Positions 14,711 to 23,531 of a stretch of DNA of 28,243 nt are shown piece after piece. The position numbers and the translations under genes are program-made. The notes under the pieces are model-generated. The model saw only the letters and a list, made by a program, of their open reading frames with translations, did not search any database and was not told the origin of the DNA. This DNA is from Deltaproteobacteria bacterium (GTDB lineage Bacteria; Desulfobacterota; DSM-4660; Desulfatiglandales; HGW-15). Location of the stretch: the NCBI GenBank assembly GCA_020342025.1, contig CP070840.1:3446089-3474331 (forward strand). Reading direction: 5' to 3'. Positions within the stretch are counted from its first letter, which is position 1. Each line of letters begins with the position of its first letter.

Positions 14711-15955
14711 ATGAAATATGTCATCATAGGTAACAGTGCGGCTGGAAACGCGGCTGCAAGAAGTATCGTCTCCAAGGACCCGGAAGCCGAGACCCTGATT
14801 TTTTCCGACGAACCCCATGAGTCCTACTACCGCCCCCTGATCCCCAACTTGGTTGATGAGAGCGTGGAGGAGAAACTGCTGTTTCGGGATGAACATAGCG
14901 AACCGCAGGGTGTTGAGCAACACTTGGGGCAAAGGGTTAAGGGCATTGATCCTCAGGAAAAGAAGATCACCCTTGAAGGAGGTGAGCAGATCCCCTATGA
15001 CCGTTTACTGATTGCCACCGGAAGTTCACCCCTCCGCCCTCCTGCAGAGGGCGTTGACGCTGATGGCGTTCACACGATGCGCACACTGGACGATGCTGCA
15101 GCCATTAAGAAGGCCGCAGAGGAAACGGATAGCGTCGTGATCATCGGCGGAGGCCGCGTGGGAATGAAGACGGCATCCGTGCTCAAAAACAAGGGTCTTG
15201 ATGTGACCGTGGTTGAAAAACGCGGTTATCTGGTTCCCTTGCAGTTTGACGGTGTGGCAGGAGAGATATTCACTGCGGCTGTGCAAGAAAAGGGTATAAA
15301 CCTCATCTTGGGTCAAGGCATAAGGGCCGTATTGAGGAGTAACGGTCGGGTCAGGGCCGTTTCATTGGAGGATGGCCAGGAACTGGCCACCCAGTTGGTC
15401 GTCATGGCAACGGGGGTCAGGGCCAATACAGAGCTTGCGCAGACCGCAGGCGTTGCCGTCAATCAGGGGATCCTCGTGGACCCGTTCATGCGGACGAGTG
15501 TGCAGGATATCTTCGCCGCCGGGGACGTGGTTGAAACCCCGGATATTGTGACGAACCAGCCCATCGTGAGCGGCTTATGGACAAACGCTGTGGAAATGGG
15601 AACCATTGCCGGAAGAAATATGACAGGTGAGGAAGCGGATTACGTTGGTGCCTTCGGTGTGCTCAACGCCCTGGAGTTGGCCAATGTCCCCACGGTCTCC
15701 GTAGGACTGGTTGATCCGCCTTCTGGGGATGATTATGAAATTCATGCGGTACGCCACGGAGATCATTATCGCAAATTGGTGTTAAAGGAAGGGGTCCTCG
15801 TAGGCGCTCTGCTCGTGGGAGACATTGAAGGGGCGGGCGTTTACACTGGCCTCATCAAACGAAAGTTTCAGGTGGAATCCTATTTGGAGACCTTGATGGG
15901 GCCGGGGCCAAGCTATGCCAGTTGGCTTCTCAGGGAGTCTCGATTGAATCCCTAA
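14711..15955 (+). CDS. FAD-dependent NAD(P)H oxidoreductase of the CODH operon
   Basis: A 414-residue flavoprotein of the pyridine-nucleotide disulfide oxidoreductase superfamily, NADH-rubredoxin/nitrite-reductase branch. The FAD site is at residues 3-15 (YVIIGNSAAGNAA), the NAD(P) site at 142-155 (VVIIGGGRVGMKT), and the second FAD motif at about 266-275 (DIFAAGDVVE). No redox-active CxxxxC pair is visible. With CooS and the CooF-like protein it forms the known cooS-cooF-oxidoreductase arrangement, thought to link CO oxidation to NAD(P)+ reduction. ATG 14711, 49 bp after the ferredoxin gene, has GGAG about 8 nt upstream; the longer frame would overlap the ferredoxin gene. Confidence 0.92.
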   Translation: MKYVIIGNSAAGNAAARSIVSKDPEAETLIFSDEPHESYYRPLIPNLVDESVEEKLLFRDEHSEPQGVEQHLGQRVKGIDPQEKKITLEGGEQIPYDRLLIATGSSPLRPPAEGVDADGVHTMRTLDDAAAIKKAAEETDSVVIIGGGRVGMKTASVLKNKGLDVTVVEKRGYLVPLQFDGVAGEIFTAAVQEKGINLILGQGIRAVLRSNGRVRAVSLEDGQELATQLVVMATGVRANTELAQTAGVAVNQGILVDPFMRTSVQDIFAAGDVVETPDIVTNQPIVSGLWTNAVEMGTIAGRNMTGEEADYVGAFGVLNALELANVPTVSVGLVDPPSGDDYEIHAVRHGDHYRKLVLKEGVLVGALLVGDIEGAGVYTGLIKRKFQVESYLETLMGPGPSYASWLLRESRLNP

Positions 15956-16283
15956 AAAAGAATGAAATAGATAAGGCCAGTAGAGGCAGAGAAGCATAAG
16001 AGTGCCCCCATTTCCGATGGCCTTTCACTAATCTAGTCGGGATGAAAGAGCCTACAGGGTTCCCGTATGCCCCATTTCTCAAAGAGGAATGGGGCTTGGT
16101 ATCTCAATGAGCATACTTGACAAAAAGAGCGGGTTTAAAGAAGCTAAATCAGGCCCTGATCACAAACTTAATTGCTGGGCGTAAGGGGGAGAGTAGGCGG
16201 TAAAATGAAGGCAAAGGATGTTGCCAACACTTTTGACCGTTACCTAACGTTTGGATCGCAAGGAGGGATGGACAAGCCGGGAC
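15956..16283. other. Intergenic region after the cooS operon
   Basis: These 328 bases contain one strong hairpin (16069-16095, listed separately). A 32-codon frame from ATG 16205 (MKAKDVANTFDRYLTFGSQG...) runs into the start of the HAD gene in another frame and has no recognised product; it could be an upstream ORF. AAGGAGG at 16260-16266 lies about 17 nt before the HAD ATG. Confidence 0.4.
16069..16095 (+). terminator. Strong hairpin downstream of the cooS operon, possible terminator
   Basis: GCCCCATTTCTC pairs with GAGGAATGGGGC around the loop AAA: 12 pairs with one G-U. It sits 114 bp after the flavoprotein stop. A U-tract is missing (TTGGTATC follows), so it may instead be a 3'-end stabiliser or a site for another regulator. 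Confidence 0.4.
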
Positions 16284-16946
16284 ATGGAAGCGGCAATTTT
16301 TGACTACGACGGAACCCTGGTTCATCTAAATATCGACTTTGGCGTCATGCGTCAGGACGTGGAAGCATCCCTGGGTGAGTACGGCATCGCACCAGAAGAT
16401 CTGAAAGGGCTTTACATCTTGGAAATGATCGATGAAGCGACCGGTCGTATCTCGAAAGAGAGCCGTTCGCAAGGTTTAACTTTTTACAGAAAGTCTCACG
16501 AAATTGTAATCCAACATGAGTTGGCTGCCACAAAGGAAGGGAAAATTCTCCCGGGTGTGGTCCAGATGCTCCAGCTCTTGCAGGAACGAGGGGTCAAGGT
16601 GGGCGTCATTACCCGGAACTGTGACAAGGCGGTAAAAATGGTCTTTCCCCATATCGAAAGGCTCTGTGATGTTTATATACCGCGGGATCGCATAAGTCGG
16701 GTCAAGCCGCACCCTGAGCATCTGTGCCTGGCCTTGGAGAAGCTGGGTGTAGAGAACGCCTCGCACTGTTTGATGGTGGGAGACCACGTGCTGGACGTGG
16801 AAGGGGGGAAACGGATGGGGATGAAAACGGCTGGCGTATTGACAGGAAAGACCACACGCCAGCAGTTTACAGAGGCAGGGGCTGATCTCATTTTGGATGA
16901 CGCAACACAGGTCCTTGACCATATCTTCGGGGGGCGAAGGCCGTGA
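16284..16946 (+). CDS. HAD superfamily phosphatase, Gph-like
   Basis: A 220-residue hydrolase with all four HAD motifs: the nucleophile and acid in FDYDGT (D7, D9), the motif II threonine in VGVITRN (T110), the motif III lysine K141 in VKPHPEH, and the motif IV acids in VGDHVLDVEGG (D167, D171). The helical cap between motifs I and II fits the phosphoglycolate phosphatase-like subgroup. ATG 16284 begins the core fold directly but AAGGAGG is about 17 nt away; TTG 16251 would add 11 residues and has no visible ribosome site. It overlaps the next gene by 4 bp (GTGA), so the two are translated together. Confidence 0.88.
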   Translation: MEAAIFDYDGTLVHLNIDFGVMRQDVEASLGEYGIAPEDLKGLYILEMIDEATGRISKESRSQGLTFYRKSHEIVIQHELAATKEGKILPGVVQMLQLLQERGVKVGVITRNCDKAVKMVFPHIERLCDVYIPRDRISRVKPHPEHLCLALEKLGVENASHCLMVGDHVLDVEGGKRMGMKTAGVLTGKTTRQQFTEAGADLILDDATQVLDHIFGGRRP

Positions 16947-17962
16947 AAAGGAATCAATTACCAACGGGAAAACTCGACGTTCACCTCCTGCGTAAATTTC
17001 TCAAACAATATGCCATAACTGATGAAAGAGTCCTTTTGGGCCCGGGGGTGGGGGAGGACGCGGCTGCCATAGATATGGGGGATAAGGTTCTCATAGTGGC
17101 GACTGATCCCATCACCTTTGCCACCGATGAGATCGGCTATTACAGTGTCATGGTCAATGCAAATGACGTGGCCACCACCGGGGCTCAGCCGAGATGGTAT
17201 ACGGTCACCATTCTCCTGCCCGAGAGAGATGCGTCCGAAAGCCTGGTGGATAATATTTTTGGGCAGATATATCGGGCCTGTGAGACCCTTAACGTCTCTA
17301 TCATCGGGGGACACACAGAAATAACCCATGGCCTTGATCGTCCCCTTCTTGTGGGCCAGATGATGGGTGAGGTGCAGAAAGAGACCCTGATCACGACGGC
17401 AGGGGCAGAACCCGGAGATGTTATCCTCCTGAGTAAAGGGATCTGTATTGAGGGGACTTCGGTTATCGCGCGTGAAATGGAGAGAGATTTGTCTTCTCGC
17501 GGCGTTTCCCGGGATCTGGTTGAGCGGGCCCAGCGGTTTCTCTTTGAGCCGGGGATTGGCGTGGTGGAAGAAGCCCGGTTGGCCTGCCGGGCGGGTGGCG
17601 TTCACGCCATGCATGACCCCACGGAAGGGGGCCTGGCCAATGGGCTCCATGAGCTGGCCATGGCAGCCGGAGTTGCCGTTGAAGTGGAGATTGACCGGAT
17701 ACCCATCTATGAGGAATCACGAGTTCTTTGTGAGACCTTTGAACTGAACCCCCTGGGCGTCATTGCTTCAGGCGCTCTTCTTATTACAGCATCACCACCC
17801 GACGCTGAGAAGATCCTGGATAGGGCCGTTCGGCATGGTGTGGCCATGAACAGAATCGGCCGCGTCAAGGGGCGGGGAAATCCTTCGGTGACCATGATAG
17901 CGTCTCATGGAGACGCACCGCTTCCTTACTTTGACAGAGATGAAGTGGTGAAGATATTGTGA
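16943..17962 (+). CDS. AIR synthase (PurM/HypE/ThiL/SelD superfamily) protein
   Basis: A 339-residue ATP-binding enzyme. The N-terminal AIRS half has GPGVGEDAAAIDMGDKVLI and VNANDVATTGAQPRW; the C-terminal half has EPGDVILLSKGI and HAMHDPTEGGLANGLHELA. The pattern is closest to HypE-like stand-alone AIRS proteins. The C-terminus (DEVVKIL) lacks the HypE cysteine needed for cyanide carriage, and the SelD glycine-rich N-terminus with Cys/Sec is absent, so neither hydrogenase maturation nor selenophosphate synthesis can be claimed. It starts with GTG 16943 inside the HAD stop. The pair suggests that the phosphatase and this kinase- or ligase-like enzyme act on one metabolite. Confidence 0.85.
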   Translation: MKRNQLPTGKLDVHLLRKFLKQYAITDERVLLGPGVGEDAAAIDMGDKVLIVATDPITFATDEIGYYSVMVNANDVATTGAQPRWYTVTILLPERDASESLVDNIFGQIYRACETLNVSIIGGHTEITHGLDRPLLVGQMMGEVQKETLITTAGAEPGDVILLSKGICIEGTSVIAREMERDLSSRGVSRDLVERAQRFLFEPGIGVVEEARLACRAGGVHAMHDPTEGGLANGLHELAMAAGVAVEVEIDRIPIYEESRVLCETFELNPLGVIASGALLITASPPDAEKILDRAVRHGVAMNRIGRVKGRGNPSVTMIASHGDAPLPYFDRDEVVKIL

Positions 17963-17992
17963 GGAGAATCGTAGCTAAGTGTTGAGTATTCC

Positions 17993-18021
17993 TTGACATT
18001 TAGATGAAATTAGGGTATTTT
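17993..18021 (+). promoter_or_regulatory. Sigma70-type promoter candidate for the repeat protein gene
   Basis: TTGACA (17993-17998), 17 bases, TATTTT (18016-18021). The -35 is consensus. It faces the gene at 18215 with a leader of about 190 nt that contains C-rich and G-rich stretches (CCCCC near 18108 and GGGGGG near 18127) able to pair. Confidence 0.5.
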
Positions 18022-18214
18022 AATAGGTGTTGATCACAAATTAGGCGTTTTTGAATCGTTCGGGGCGATAAGATAATCTGGCATTTCTGAGCGGGTATTT
18101 TCAGTGGCTCCCCCATCTCGTATAAAGGGGGGCTTGCTTGTTTGAGGGGCCGAAGGTCCCCAAATAGGGGGTTTAAGTCTCCAAACGGGTAGTAATTTTA
18201 TGAGGTCTTAGGTT

Positions 18215-19342
18215 ATGGGCAACGGAACATACCAACTTATTCTCGAAGGCGCGGCCGAAGGCTTTGATCTGCAGGAAGTGAAAGAGAAGCTGGCCGCCTT
18301 TTTCAAAATGAAACCTGAAAAAATGGATACCTTCTTCCAGGGGAGACCGGTCGTGGTCAAAAAGGGGTTGGATAAGGAGACGGCCTTGAAATACAAATCG
18401 GTCTTTGAGCTTGCAGGGGCCGCATGCCGGATTGAGGGATTGGAGGAAGAGGATGAGATTCCTGCGCATATGATCGAAGAGCTGGAAGGGGATGATGGAG
18501 AAGATGATATTCCGGCTCACATGATCGAAGATAGATCATACACTGAAGAAGACGATGATATTCCCGCTCATATGATCGAGGACGGCGAATACACCAAGAA
18601 AGAAGAGGATATCCTCGCTCACACGATTGAAGGGTCAACATGCGCTTCAGAAGCCAGGGTACAAGAGTCCATGGTCTGCCCAAAATGCGATTACAAACAG
18701 GAGAAGGCGCGGACGTGCGTCCGATGTGGTGTTGTTGTGGAAAAATTTCTGAAGCTGGTGGAAAAGAAAGCGAAAGAAGGGGAAGAAGAGGGTATCGAAC
18801 ATGAAATGCCCAAAGTGGTCTTGGGGATAGACAGGAAATTTTACGAGCAAGCCGCTGAAGCGGAGAAAAAGGTCACTGACCAAGCAGGATTTATCAATAA
18901 TCTACTCTCAGACGGGCGCCGCCTCGTGTTCTTAGGTGCAATGGCCTTCTTTGTTCTACTCGGCTTTTTTGAGTTTTTTATTCTGAGAGGGGACCTGGTG
19001 GCCAAAGACAGCATCAGGATAGATAGAAGGAGTGACTACATTGCCATCTTGGTGGACCACCCCTATCAGGAGTACTTGGTGGAGGTGTCTACAGGAAAAA
19101 AACAACGGAAACTAAGCTTTCTGTTGGAAGATCCCCTAGGGCGTATTATCTACGAAGAATCCGAGTACTCCCTCTACAAGGGCAGTAGAAGATTCACCTT
19201 CGAGCCTGAAGAGAGAGGGACATACACCCTCTATATAAACGACGGCGCTATTGGCTTCGGGGAACAGGGATACGCCAGAGTGCGAGTATACATGAACGAC
19301 AACAGGATATTGGGCAGGGTTTTGGGGTTTTTGAATTTTTAG
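18215..19342 (+). CDS. Zinc-ribbon membrane protein with four 17-residue IPAHMIE repeats
   Basis: A 375-residue protein of unusual build. Residues 5-74 form a small domain (YQLILEGAAEGFDLQEV..., PVVVKKGLDKETA, FELAGAACRIE) that I have seen at the N-terminus of other proteobacterial zinc-ribbon proteins. Residues 80-140 are acidic and hold four repeats: IPAHMIE at 82, 99 and 116, and ILAHTIE at 133, spaced exactly 17 residues. A zinc ribbon follows (C155xxC158, C168xxC171), then a charged linker, one membrane helix (about 237-257) and a beta-rich C-terminal domain (265-365) that would face the other side of the membrane. Function is unknown. It stands alone behind its own promoter; the ribosome binding site is weak. 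Confidence 0.8.
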   Translation: MGNGTYQLILEGAAEGFDLQEVKEKLAAFFKMKPEKMDTFFQGRPVVVKKGLDKETALKYKSVFELAGAACRIEGLEEEDEIPAHMIEELEGDDGEDDIPAHMIEDRSYTEEDDDIPAHMIEDGEYTKKEEDILAHTIEGSTCASEARVQESMVCPKCDYKQEKARTCVRCGVVVEKFLKLVEKKAKEGEEEGIEHEMPKVVLGIDRKFYEQAAEAEKKVTDQAGFINNLLSDGRRLVFLGAMAFFVLLGFFEFFILRGDLVAKDSIRIDRRSDYIAILVDHPYQEYLVEVSTGKKQRKLSFLLEDPLGRIIYEESEYSLYKGSRRFTFEPEERGTYTLYINDGAIGFGEQGYARVRVYMNDNRILGRVLGFLNF

Positions 19343-19503
19343 CGGTCATACCCATCTTTCAGCCCCTCCATCCCATTTGCCACCCTCTTTACATGTGGAG
19401 AAAGATTAGCGAATAAATCGGCCTTTTTTCACTTAACCTCACAAGCCCTGTTTTCTCCAAAGTAGACCCCTCTTTAAATCACAAGCATCAAATGCTAAGG
19501 GTG

Positions 19504-19533
19504 TTGACCCTCACGCGTAAAATAAGCTATAAA
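19504..19533 (+). promoter_or_regulatory. Sigma70-type promoter for the DUF5661/flavin reductase genes
   Basis: TTGACC (19504-19509), 18 bases, TATAAA (19528-19533), with the gene start 43 bp further on. Both boxes are one base from consensus. Confidence 0.55.
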
Positions 19534-19575
19534 ACTGTTCTTTGATGAATCAAACGAATAAGAGAGGAGGAGAAT

Positions 19576-20013
19576 ATGGAGCTTCCAGTTTACATCACCG
19601 CGGAAGAGGTGGAGAGGGTATGCAAGAAGTTGAATATAAGCGACTGGACGGCAAAGGATAGGCCAGAAGTGAGCCTGGACGAGGCCAAGGTGATCTTAGC
19701 AGAGGTGAATAAGGAAGGCATGAACATTGAACTTGAAGAGTTCCGAAATGGGCTCCAGGTAGAACTTGAGCATGGTATACAATTCAAGGATGCGAATGTG
19801 ACCAATAACCATCCTATTCTGACTGGCCTTATCGTGCTGGCGCATTTCAAGGAATCCTTGGATTACTATAGGCTTCTTGAGGTGGCTGAGTTGGAAGGCG
19901 ACTTGCTTAAGGCTGTAGTCAAGGGGGATGCTGCAAAGATTCGCGAGTATTACAAAAGGTTGTCCAGCGCGAGGATTGCCCTCAGACAGGCGGAATTGGA
20001 TCGTTTGACGTAG
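19576..20013 (+). CDS. DUF5661-like small protein
   Basis: A 145-residue soluble, mostly helical protein. The segment around residues 55-100 (EFRNGLQVELEHG ... NVTNNHPILTGLIVLAHFKE ... DYYRLLE) carries the pattern I associate with DUF5661, a family of unknown function. ATG 19576 has AGAGGAGGAG upstream. It is followed after 18 bp by the flavin reductase gene, and both probably share the promoter at 19504. The family name is from memory and only moderately certain. Confidence 0.7.
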   Translation: MELPVYITAEEVERVCKKLNISDWTAKDRPEVSLDEAKVILAEVNKEGMNIELEEFRNGLQVELEHGIQFKDANVTNNHPILTGLIVLAHFKESLDYYRLLEVAELEGDLLKAVVKGDAAKIREYYKRLSSARIALRQAELDRLT

Positions 20014-20031
20014 AGGGGAGGGACGAGACCA

Positions 20032-20547
20032 ATGAGTCCAGAATTGGATCGAAGGGCTTTAAGAGATTTGAGTTATGGCCTTTATATTGTCACATCCAGA
20101 GACAAAGAACGGTTGAACGGGCAGATTGTCAACACAGTCATCCAGGTGACCTCTGATCCACCGCGCGTAGCAGTGATCATTAATAAGAAGAACTTGACCC
20201 ACGAGTTCATTTCAAAGAGCAAGTTGTTCAGCGTCAGTGTGTTGGAAGAATCGGCGCCCATGAGCTTTTTCGGGCCCTTCGGATTCAGGTCAGGCAGGGA
20301 CTTCGACAAATTTTCCAAGGTAAAATTCAGGGAGGGGATTACCGGATGCCCACTGGTGACCGAACATGCCCTCTCATGCCTGGAAGCAGAGGTCTTTGAG
20401 GAGATCGACTTGGGGACCCACACCATTTTCATTGGTAACGTGGTCAATTCAGAAGTCTTAACAACGGGTCGGCCACTCACCTATCGCTACTATCATGAAA
20501 ATCTTAAGGGAAAACCCTCCAAAAATGCGCCCACCTACACACCTTAA
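20032..20547 (+). CDS. Flavin reductase / flavoredoxin family protein
   Basis: A 171-residue FMN-binding split-barrel protein. LSYGLYIVTSRDKERLNGQ at the N-terminus, VTSDPPRVAVIINKKNLTHEFI in the middle and CLEAEVFEEIDLGTHTIFIGNV near the C-terminus are the landmarks of the flavin reductase-like domain (RutF/HpaC, and the N-terminal module of high-molecular-weight rubredoxin). In anaerobes such proteins move electrons from NADH or rubredoxin to free or bound FMN. The ATG follows GGGGAGGGACG, 18 bp after the DUF5661-like gene. Confidence 0.9.
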   Translation: MSPELDRRALRDLSYGLYIVTSRDKERLNGQIVNTVIQVTSDPPRVAVIINKKNLTHEFISKSKLFSVSVLEESAPMSFFGPFGFRSGRDFDKFSKVKFREGITGCPLVTEHALSCLEAEVFEEIDLGTHTIFIGNVVNSEVLTTGRPLTYRYYHENLKGKPSKNAPTYTP

Positions 20548-20614
20548 AAGTAGGCAGCAAAAGAAAGTTCGTGAAGAATCATGAGTGTATGACCTCTAAG
20601 GATGGGGATGGTTC

Positions 20615-22069
20615 ATGAGAAAAGGAGAGAAAACCACGTCAAAATGGGATGAATGGGCCCATCTCGATGCGACGGCCCAAGCCGAACTCGTGCGGCGAAA
20701 GGAGGTCCAGCCCATTGAACTAATCGAAGCCGCCATTGAGCGTATTGAACGTCTCAATCCCACACTCAACGCTGTGGTCAAACCCATGTACGAAGAGGCG
20801 CGTGCTGCGGCAAAAGGGAACATCTCCAAAGGACCATTTACGGGGGTTCCCTTCCTGCTCAAAGACCTGCTTGCCGCTTACAAGGGTGTACCCATGAGCC
20901 TTGGTTCTGAACTCACTCGCAATTTCGTACCTGACCACGACAGTGAATTGGTGAAGAGACTAAAGCGTGCCGGTTTGATTATATTGGGCAAGACCAACAC
21001 CCCTGAGTTTGGCATTCTTCCCACCACCGAGCCTCGCCTTTTCGGCCCATGTAGAAACCCCTGGAATACGGAGCGGACGACCGGGGGGTCAAGCGGGGGT
21101 TCTGCTGCTGCTGTGGCAGCCGGCCTGCTTCCCATGGCCCATGGGAACGACGGTGGCGGATCGATCCGGATTCCGGCCTCATGTTGCGGGGTCTTCGGCC
21201 TTAAACCTACTAGGGCGCGCAACCCCCTTGGTCCCCGTTTTACTGAGATCATGGGGGGCCTGGTCGCTGAGCATGCGGTTACACGATCTGTTCGTGACAG
21301 CGCGGGTCTGCTGGATGCCACTTCGGGGCCTGAAGCGGGTGATCCGTATTGGGCACCTCCACCGATGCGCCCCTTTCTTCAAGAGGTGGGTGCGAATCCA
21401 GGAAAACTGCGCATCGCTTTCACCACCAAGGCCGCTTCGGGTGTCAAGATTCACCCGGACTGCGTCAAGGCGGTTGAGGACGCAGCAGCCCTATGCACGG
21501 ATCTCGGTCATGAGGTGGAAGAGGACACTCCAGGAATAGAAGGAAATCTGGTGGTACAAGCCTTTTTGGCGGTCTGGTCGGCGGGGGTTTCATCCACGCT
21601 CGACGGCATAGCCCGTATGACCGGCCAACCGCCCAGTGCGGAGAGGGTGGAGCCTCTGACCTGGGCCGTGTATGAGATGGGGCGCAAGGCCTCTGCATCG
21701 GATTATCTGCTGGCCATACAGTTGCTTCAAGGATTGGGTAGAGTCATGGCCCGTTTTCTGGCGGATTACGACGTTTTGCTCACACCCACGCTGGGAGAAC
21801 CGCCTGTGCCCCTTGGAACCTTTGATTCCCCGCCTGAGAACCCTCTGCAGGGGTTTTTTCGGACAGGGCAATTTGTACCCTTTACGCCAGTTTGCAATTG
21901 CACCGGACAACCCGCCATGTCTGTGCCACTCTTCTGGAACGCGGAAGGCCTTCCTATTGGCACCCACTTTGTGGGGCGCTTCGGCGATGAGGCCACCCTC
22001 TTTCGTCTCGCAGCCCAGCTCGAGGAGGCAAGGCCCTGGGCGAAACGCCGACCAACCGTCTCAGCCTGA
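20615..22069 (+). CDS. Amidase (amidase signature family)
   Basis: A 484-residue enzyme with the full amidase signature and Ser-cisSer-Lys triad: K83 in PFLLKDLLA, the cis-serine S159 in [14 protein letters not shown], and the nucleophile S183 in [14 protein letters not shown]. The spacing of 24 between the serines matches GatA and FAAH. It is not GatA of the tRNA-dependent system, since gatB and gatC are absent, so it is a stand-alone amidase hydrolysing an unknown carboxamide. It precedes the MFS transporter gene by 82 bp in the same direction, which suggests uptake and cleavage of one substrate; this is inference. Confidence 0.93.
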   Translation: MRKGEKTTSKWDEWAHLDATAQAELVRRKEVQPIELIEAAIERIERLNPTLNAVVKPMYEEARAAAKGNISKGPFTGVPFLLKDLLAAYKGVPMSLGSELTRNFVPDHDSELVKRLKRAGLIILGKTNTPEFGILPTTEPRLFGPCRNPWNTERTTGGSSGGSAAAVAAGLLPMAHGNDGGGSIRIPASCCGVFGLKPTRARNPLGPRFTEIMGGLVAEHAVTRSVRDSAGLLDATSGPEAGDPYWAPPPMRPFLQEVGANPGKLRIAFTTKAASGVKIHPDCVKAVEDAAALCTDLGHEVEEDTPGIEGNLVVQAFLAVWSAGVSSTLDGIARMTGQPPSAERVEPLTWAVYEMGRKASASDYLLAIQLLQGLGRVMARFLADYDVLLTPTLGEPPVPLGTFDSPPENPLQGFFRTGQFVPFTPVCNCTGQPAMSVPLFWNAEGLPIGTHFVGRFGDEATLFRLAAQLEEARPWAKRRPTVSA

Positions 22070-22151
22070 AAAGGATTAGGGGTCGTCTTCTGCGTCTCCA
22101 CGCTAACCAAAAGACAATCATGGTCAAGTTGTGGGAGGGAGTTTTTGCATA

Positions 22152-23435
22152 GTGATAGAGAAATCACATAGGTTCTATTACGGTTGGGTGATTGTGGCCG
22201 TCTCCTTTATCACCCTTTTTCTCGCTTTGGGGACGCGATTCTCTTTTGGGATCTTCTATGTGGCCATTCTGGGAGAATATGGTTGGGGGCGGGGTGAGAC
22301 CGCAGGGGCCTATTCACTCGCAATGATCGTCCATGCCTCTTTTGCCCTGGTCACTGGCGTCCTCATAGATCGATTCAGCCCCAGAAGGCTTTTGCCCCTG
22401 GGTGCAACCCTTCTGGTGTTAGGGCTTATAGCGGCCAGTCGCATCACCGCCATCTGGCATCTCTACCTCTGCTTCGGGGTTTTTATCGCCATAGGCATCA
22501 ACAGCATAGGTTTTGGGCCACATATGGCCCTTATTCCAAGGTGGTTTGTTCAGAAAAGGGGGCTGGCAAGTGGTCTGACCCTGTCAGGGATTGGCATGGG
22601 GGCTTTGTTCATTTTGCCCCTGACGGAATTGATTATCGAATCCATGGGCTGGCGTTCTGCCTTCCTCATCCTTGCAGGCATCATCCTCTGCGTAATCATC
22701 CCCGCAACAGCAGTGTTTCAAAGACGTTCCCCAGAGGAAGTGGGCCAATATCCAGACGGCCTTGATCCCAATACGGGAATAAAAGACGCCGTACAACTGG
22801 AAGGTACCCACAAAATTGATCGCCCGCACAGTGCCCCGCAGGATTGGACCTTTAGGGCGGCCCTTCGCACCGGTGCCTTTTGGTGGATAGGTGTGGTGGT
22901 CTTCTGTCATGGTTTTTCGGCCAACATGCTGCTGGTCCATCAGACAGTCCACGTGGTTGACTCAGGATTTAGCCAGATGTTGGGTGCATCACTCCTGGGA
23001 TTCGTGGGACTTCTTATGTCAACAGGGGGTATCTTCTTTGGCTTTCTGTCGGATCGTATTGGAAGGGAATTGGGGTTCACGCTGGGAAGTGGTTCTGCCT
23101 TATTGGGCTTGTTGCTCTTTCTGTTTGTGCGAGATACTTCCGCGCCCTGGATGCTCTATGCCTTCGCACTCCTCTATGGCCTCGGCCAGGGAGGCCTGGG
23201 TCCCATCTACTCCAGCGTTGTGGGCGACCTCTTCTATGGCCCGTCTCTTGGCCGCATCATAGCAACACTTTCCATAGAATACGGATTGGGGGGAGCGCTG
23301 GGCGCCTATCTGGGAGGGTACTTCTACGACAAGATGGGAAGCTATTTCGTCCCCTTCTTGCTTTCTTTGGCCTTTATCAGCCTGGGAATCCTTGGTATTT
23401 GGATGGCTGCACCCCGTCACCGTAAAGACCTCTAA
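22152..23435 (+). CDS. MFS transporter, monocarboxylate/oxalate-formate antiporter-like
   Basis: A 427-residue membrane protein with about 12 hydrophobic helices. The N-terminus FYYGWVIVAVSFITLFLALGT is typical of the monocarboxylate-transporter-like MFS branch; the loop between helices 2 and 3 carries GVLIDRFSPRR and the second half has FFGFLSDRIGRE, the paired MFS signatures. A central cytoplasmic loop lies at about residues 190-235. The start is taken as GTG 22152, about 11 nt after GGGAGGGAG; GTG 22131 would place that ribosome site inside the gene. It probably carries a small carboxylate or amide linked to the amidase next to it. Confidence 0.9.
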   Translation: MIEKSHRFYYGWVIVAVSFITLFLALGTRFSFGIFYVAILGEYGWGRGETAGAYSLAMIVHASFALVTGVLIDRFSPRRLLPLGATLLVLGLIAASRITAIWHLYLCFGVFIAIGINSIGFGPHMALIPRWFVQKRGLASGLTLSGIGMGALFILPLTELIIESMGWRSAFLILAGIILCVIIPATAVFQRRSPEEVGQYPDGLDPNTGIKDAVQLEGTHKIDRPHSAPQDWTFRAALRTGAFWWIGVVVFCHGFSANMLLVHQTVHVVDSGFSQMLGASLLGFVGLLMSTGGIFFGFLSDRIGRELGFTLGSGSALLGLLLFLFVRDTSAPWMLYAFALLYGLGQGGLGPIYSSVVGDLFYGPSLGRIIATLSIEYGLGGALGAYLGGYFYDKMGSYFVPFLLSLAFISLGILGIWMAAPRHRKDL

Positions 23436-23531
23436 TATCGCACCAAAAAGTCAAACCTTTGGGAAGTTTTTCATCTGGCGTCAAGCGCAGCGCTCCTCAA
23501 ACGCAGTGTGCTCCTCGAGCTAAGCGGTCCT

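Noticed and set aside
16251..16283. TTG start for the HAD phosphatase
   Set aside because: No ribosome site upstream and the family fold begins at MEAAIFDYDG; kept only as an alternative.
16943..17962. SelD (selenophosphate synthetase), which would have supported selenocysteine use
   Set aside because: The superfamily fits, but the glycine-rich N-terminal loop with catalytic Cys/Sec and Lys is absent and the sequence is closer to HypE-like AIRS proteins. It cannot be used as evidence for Sec synthesis.
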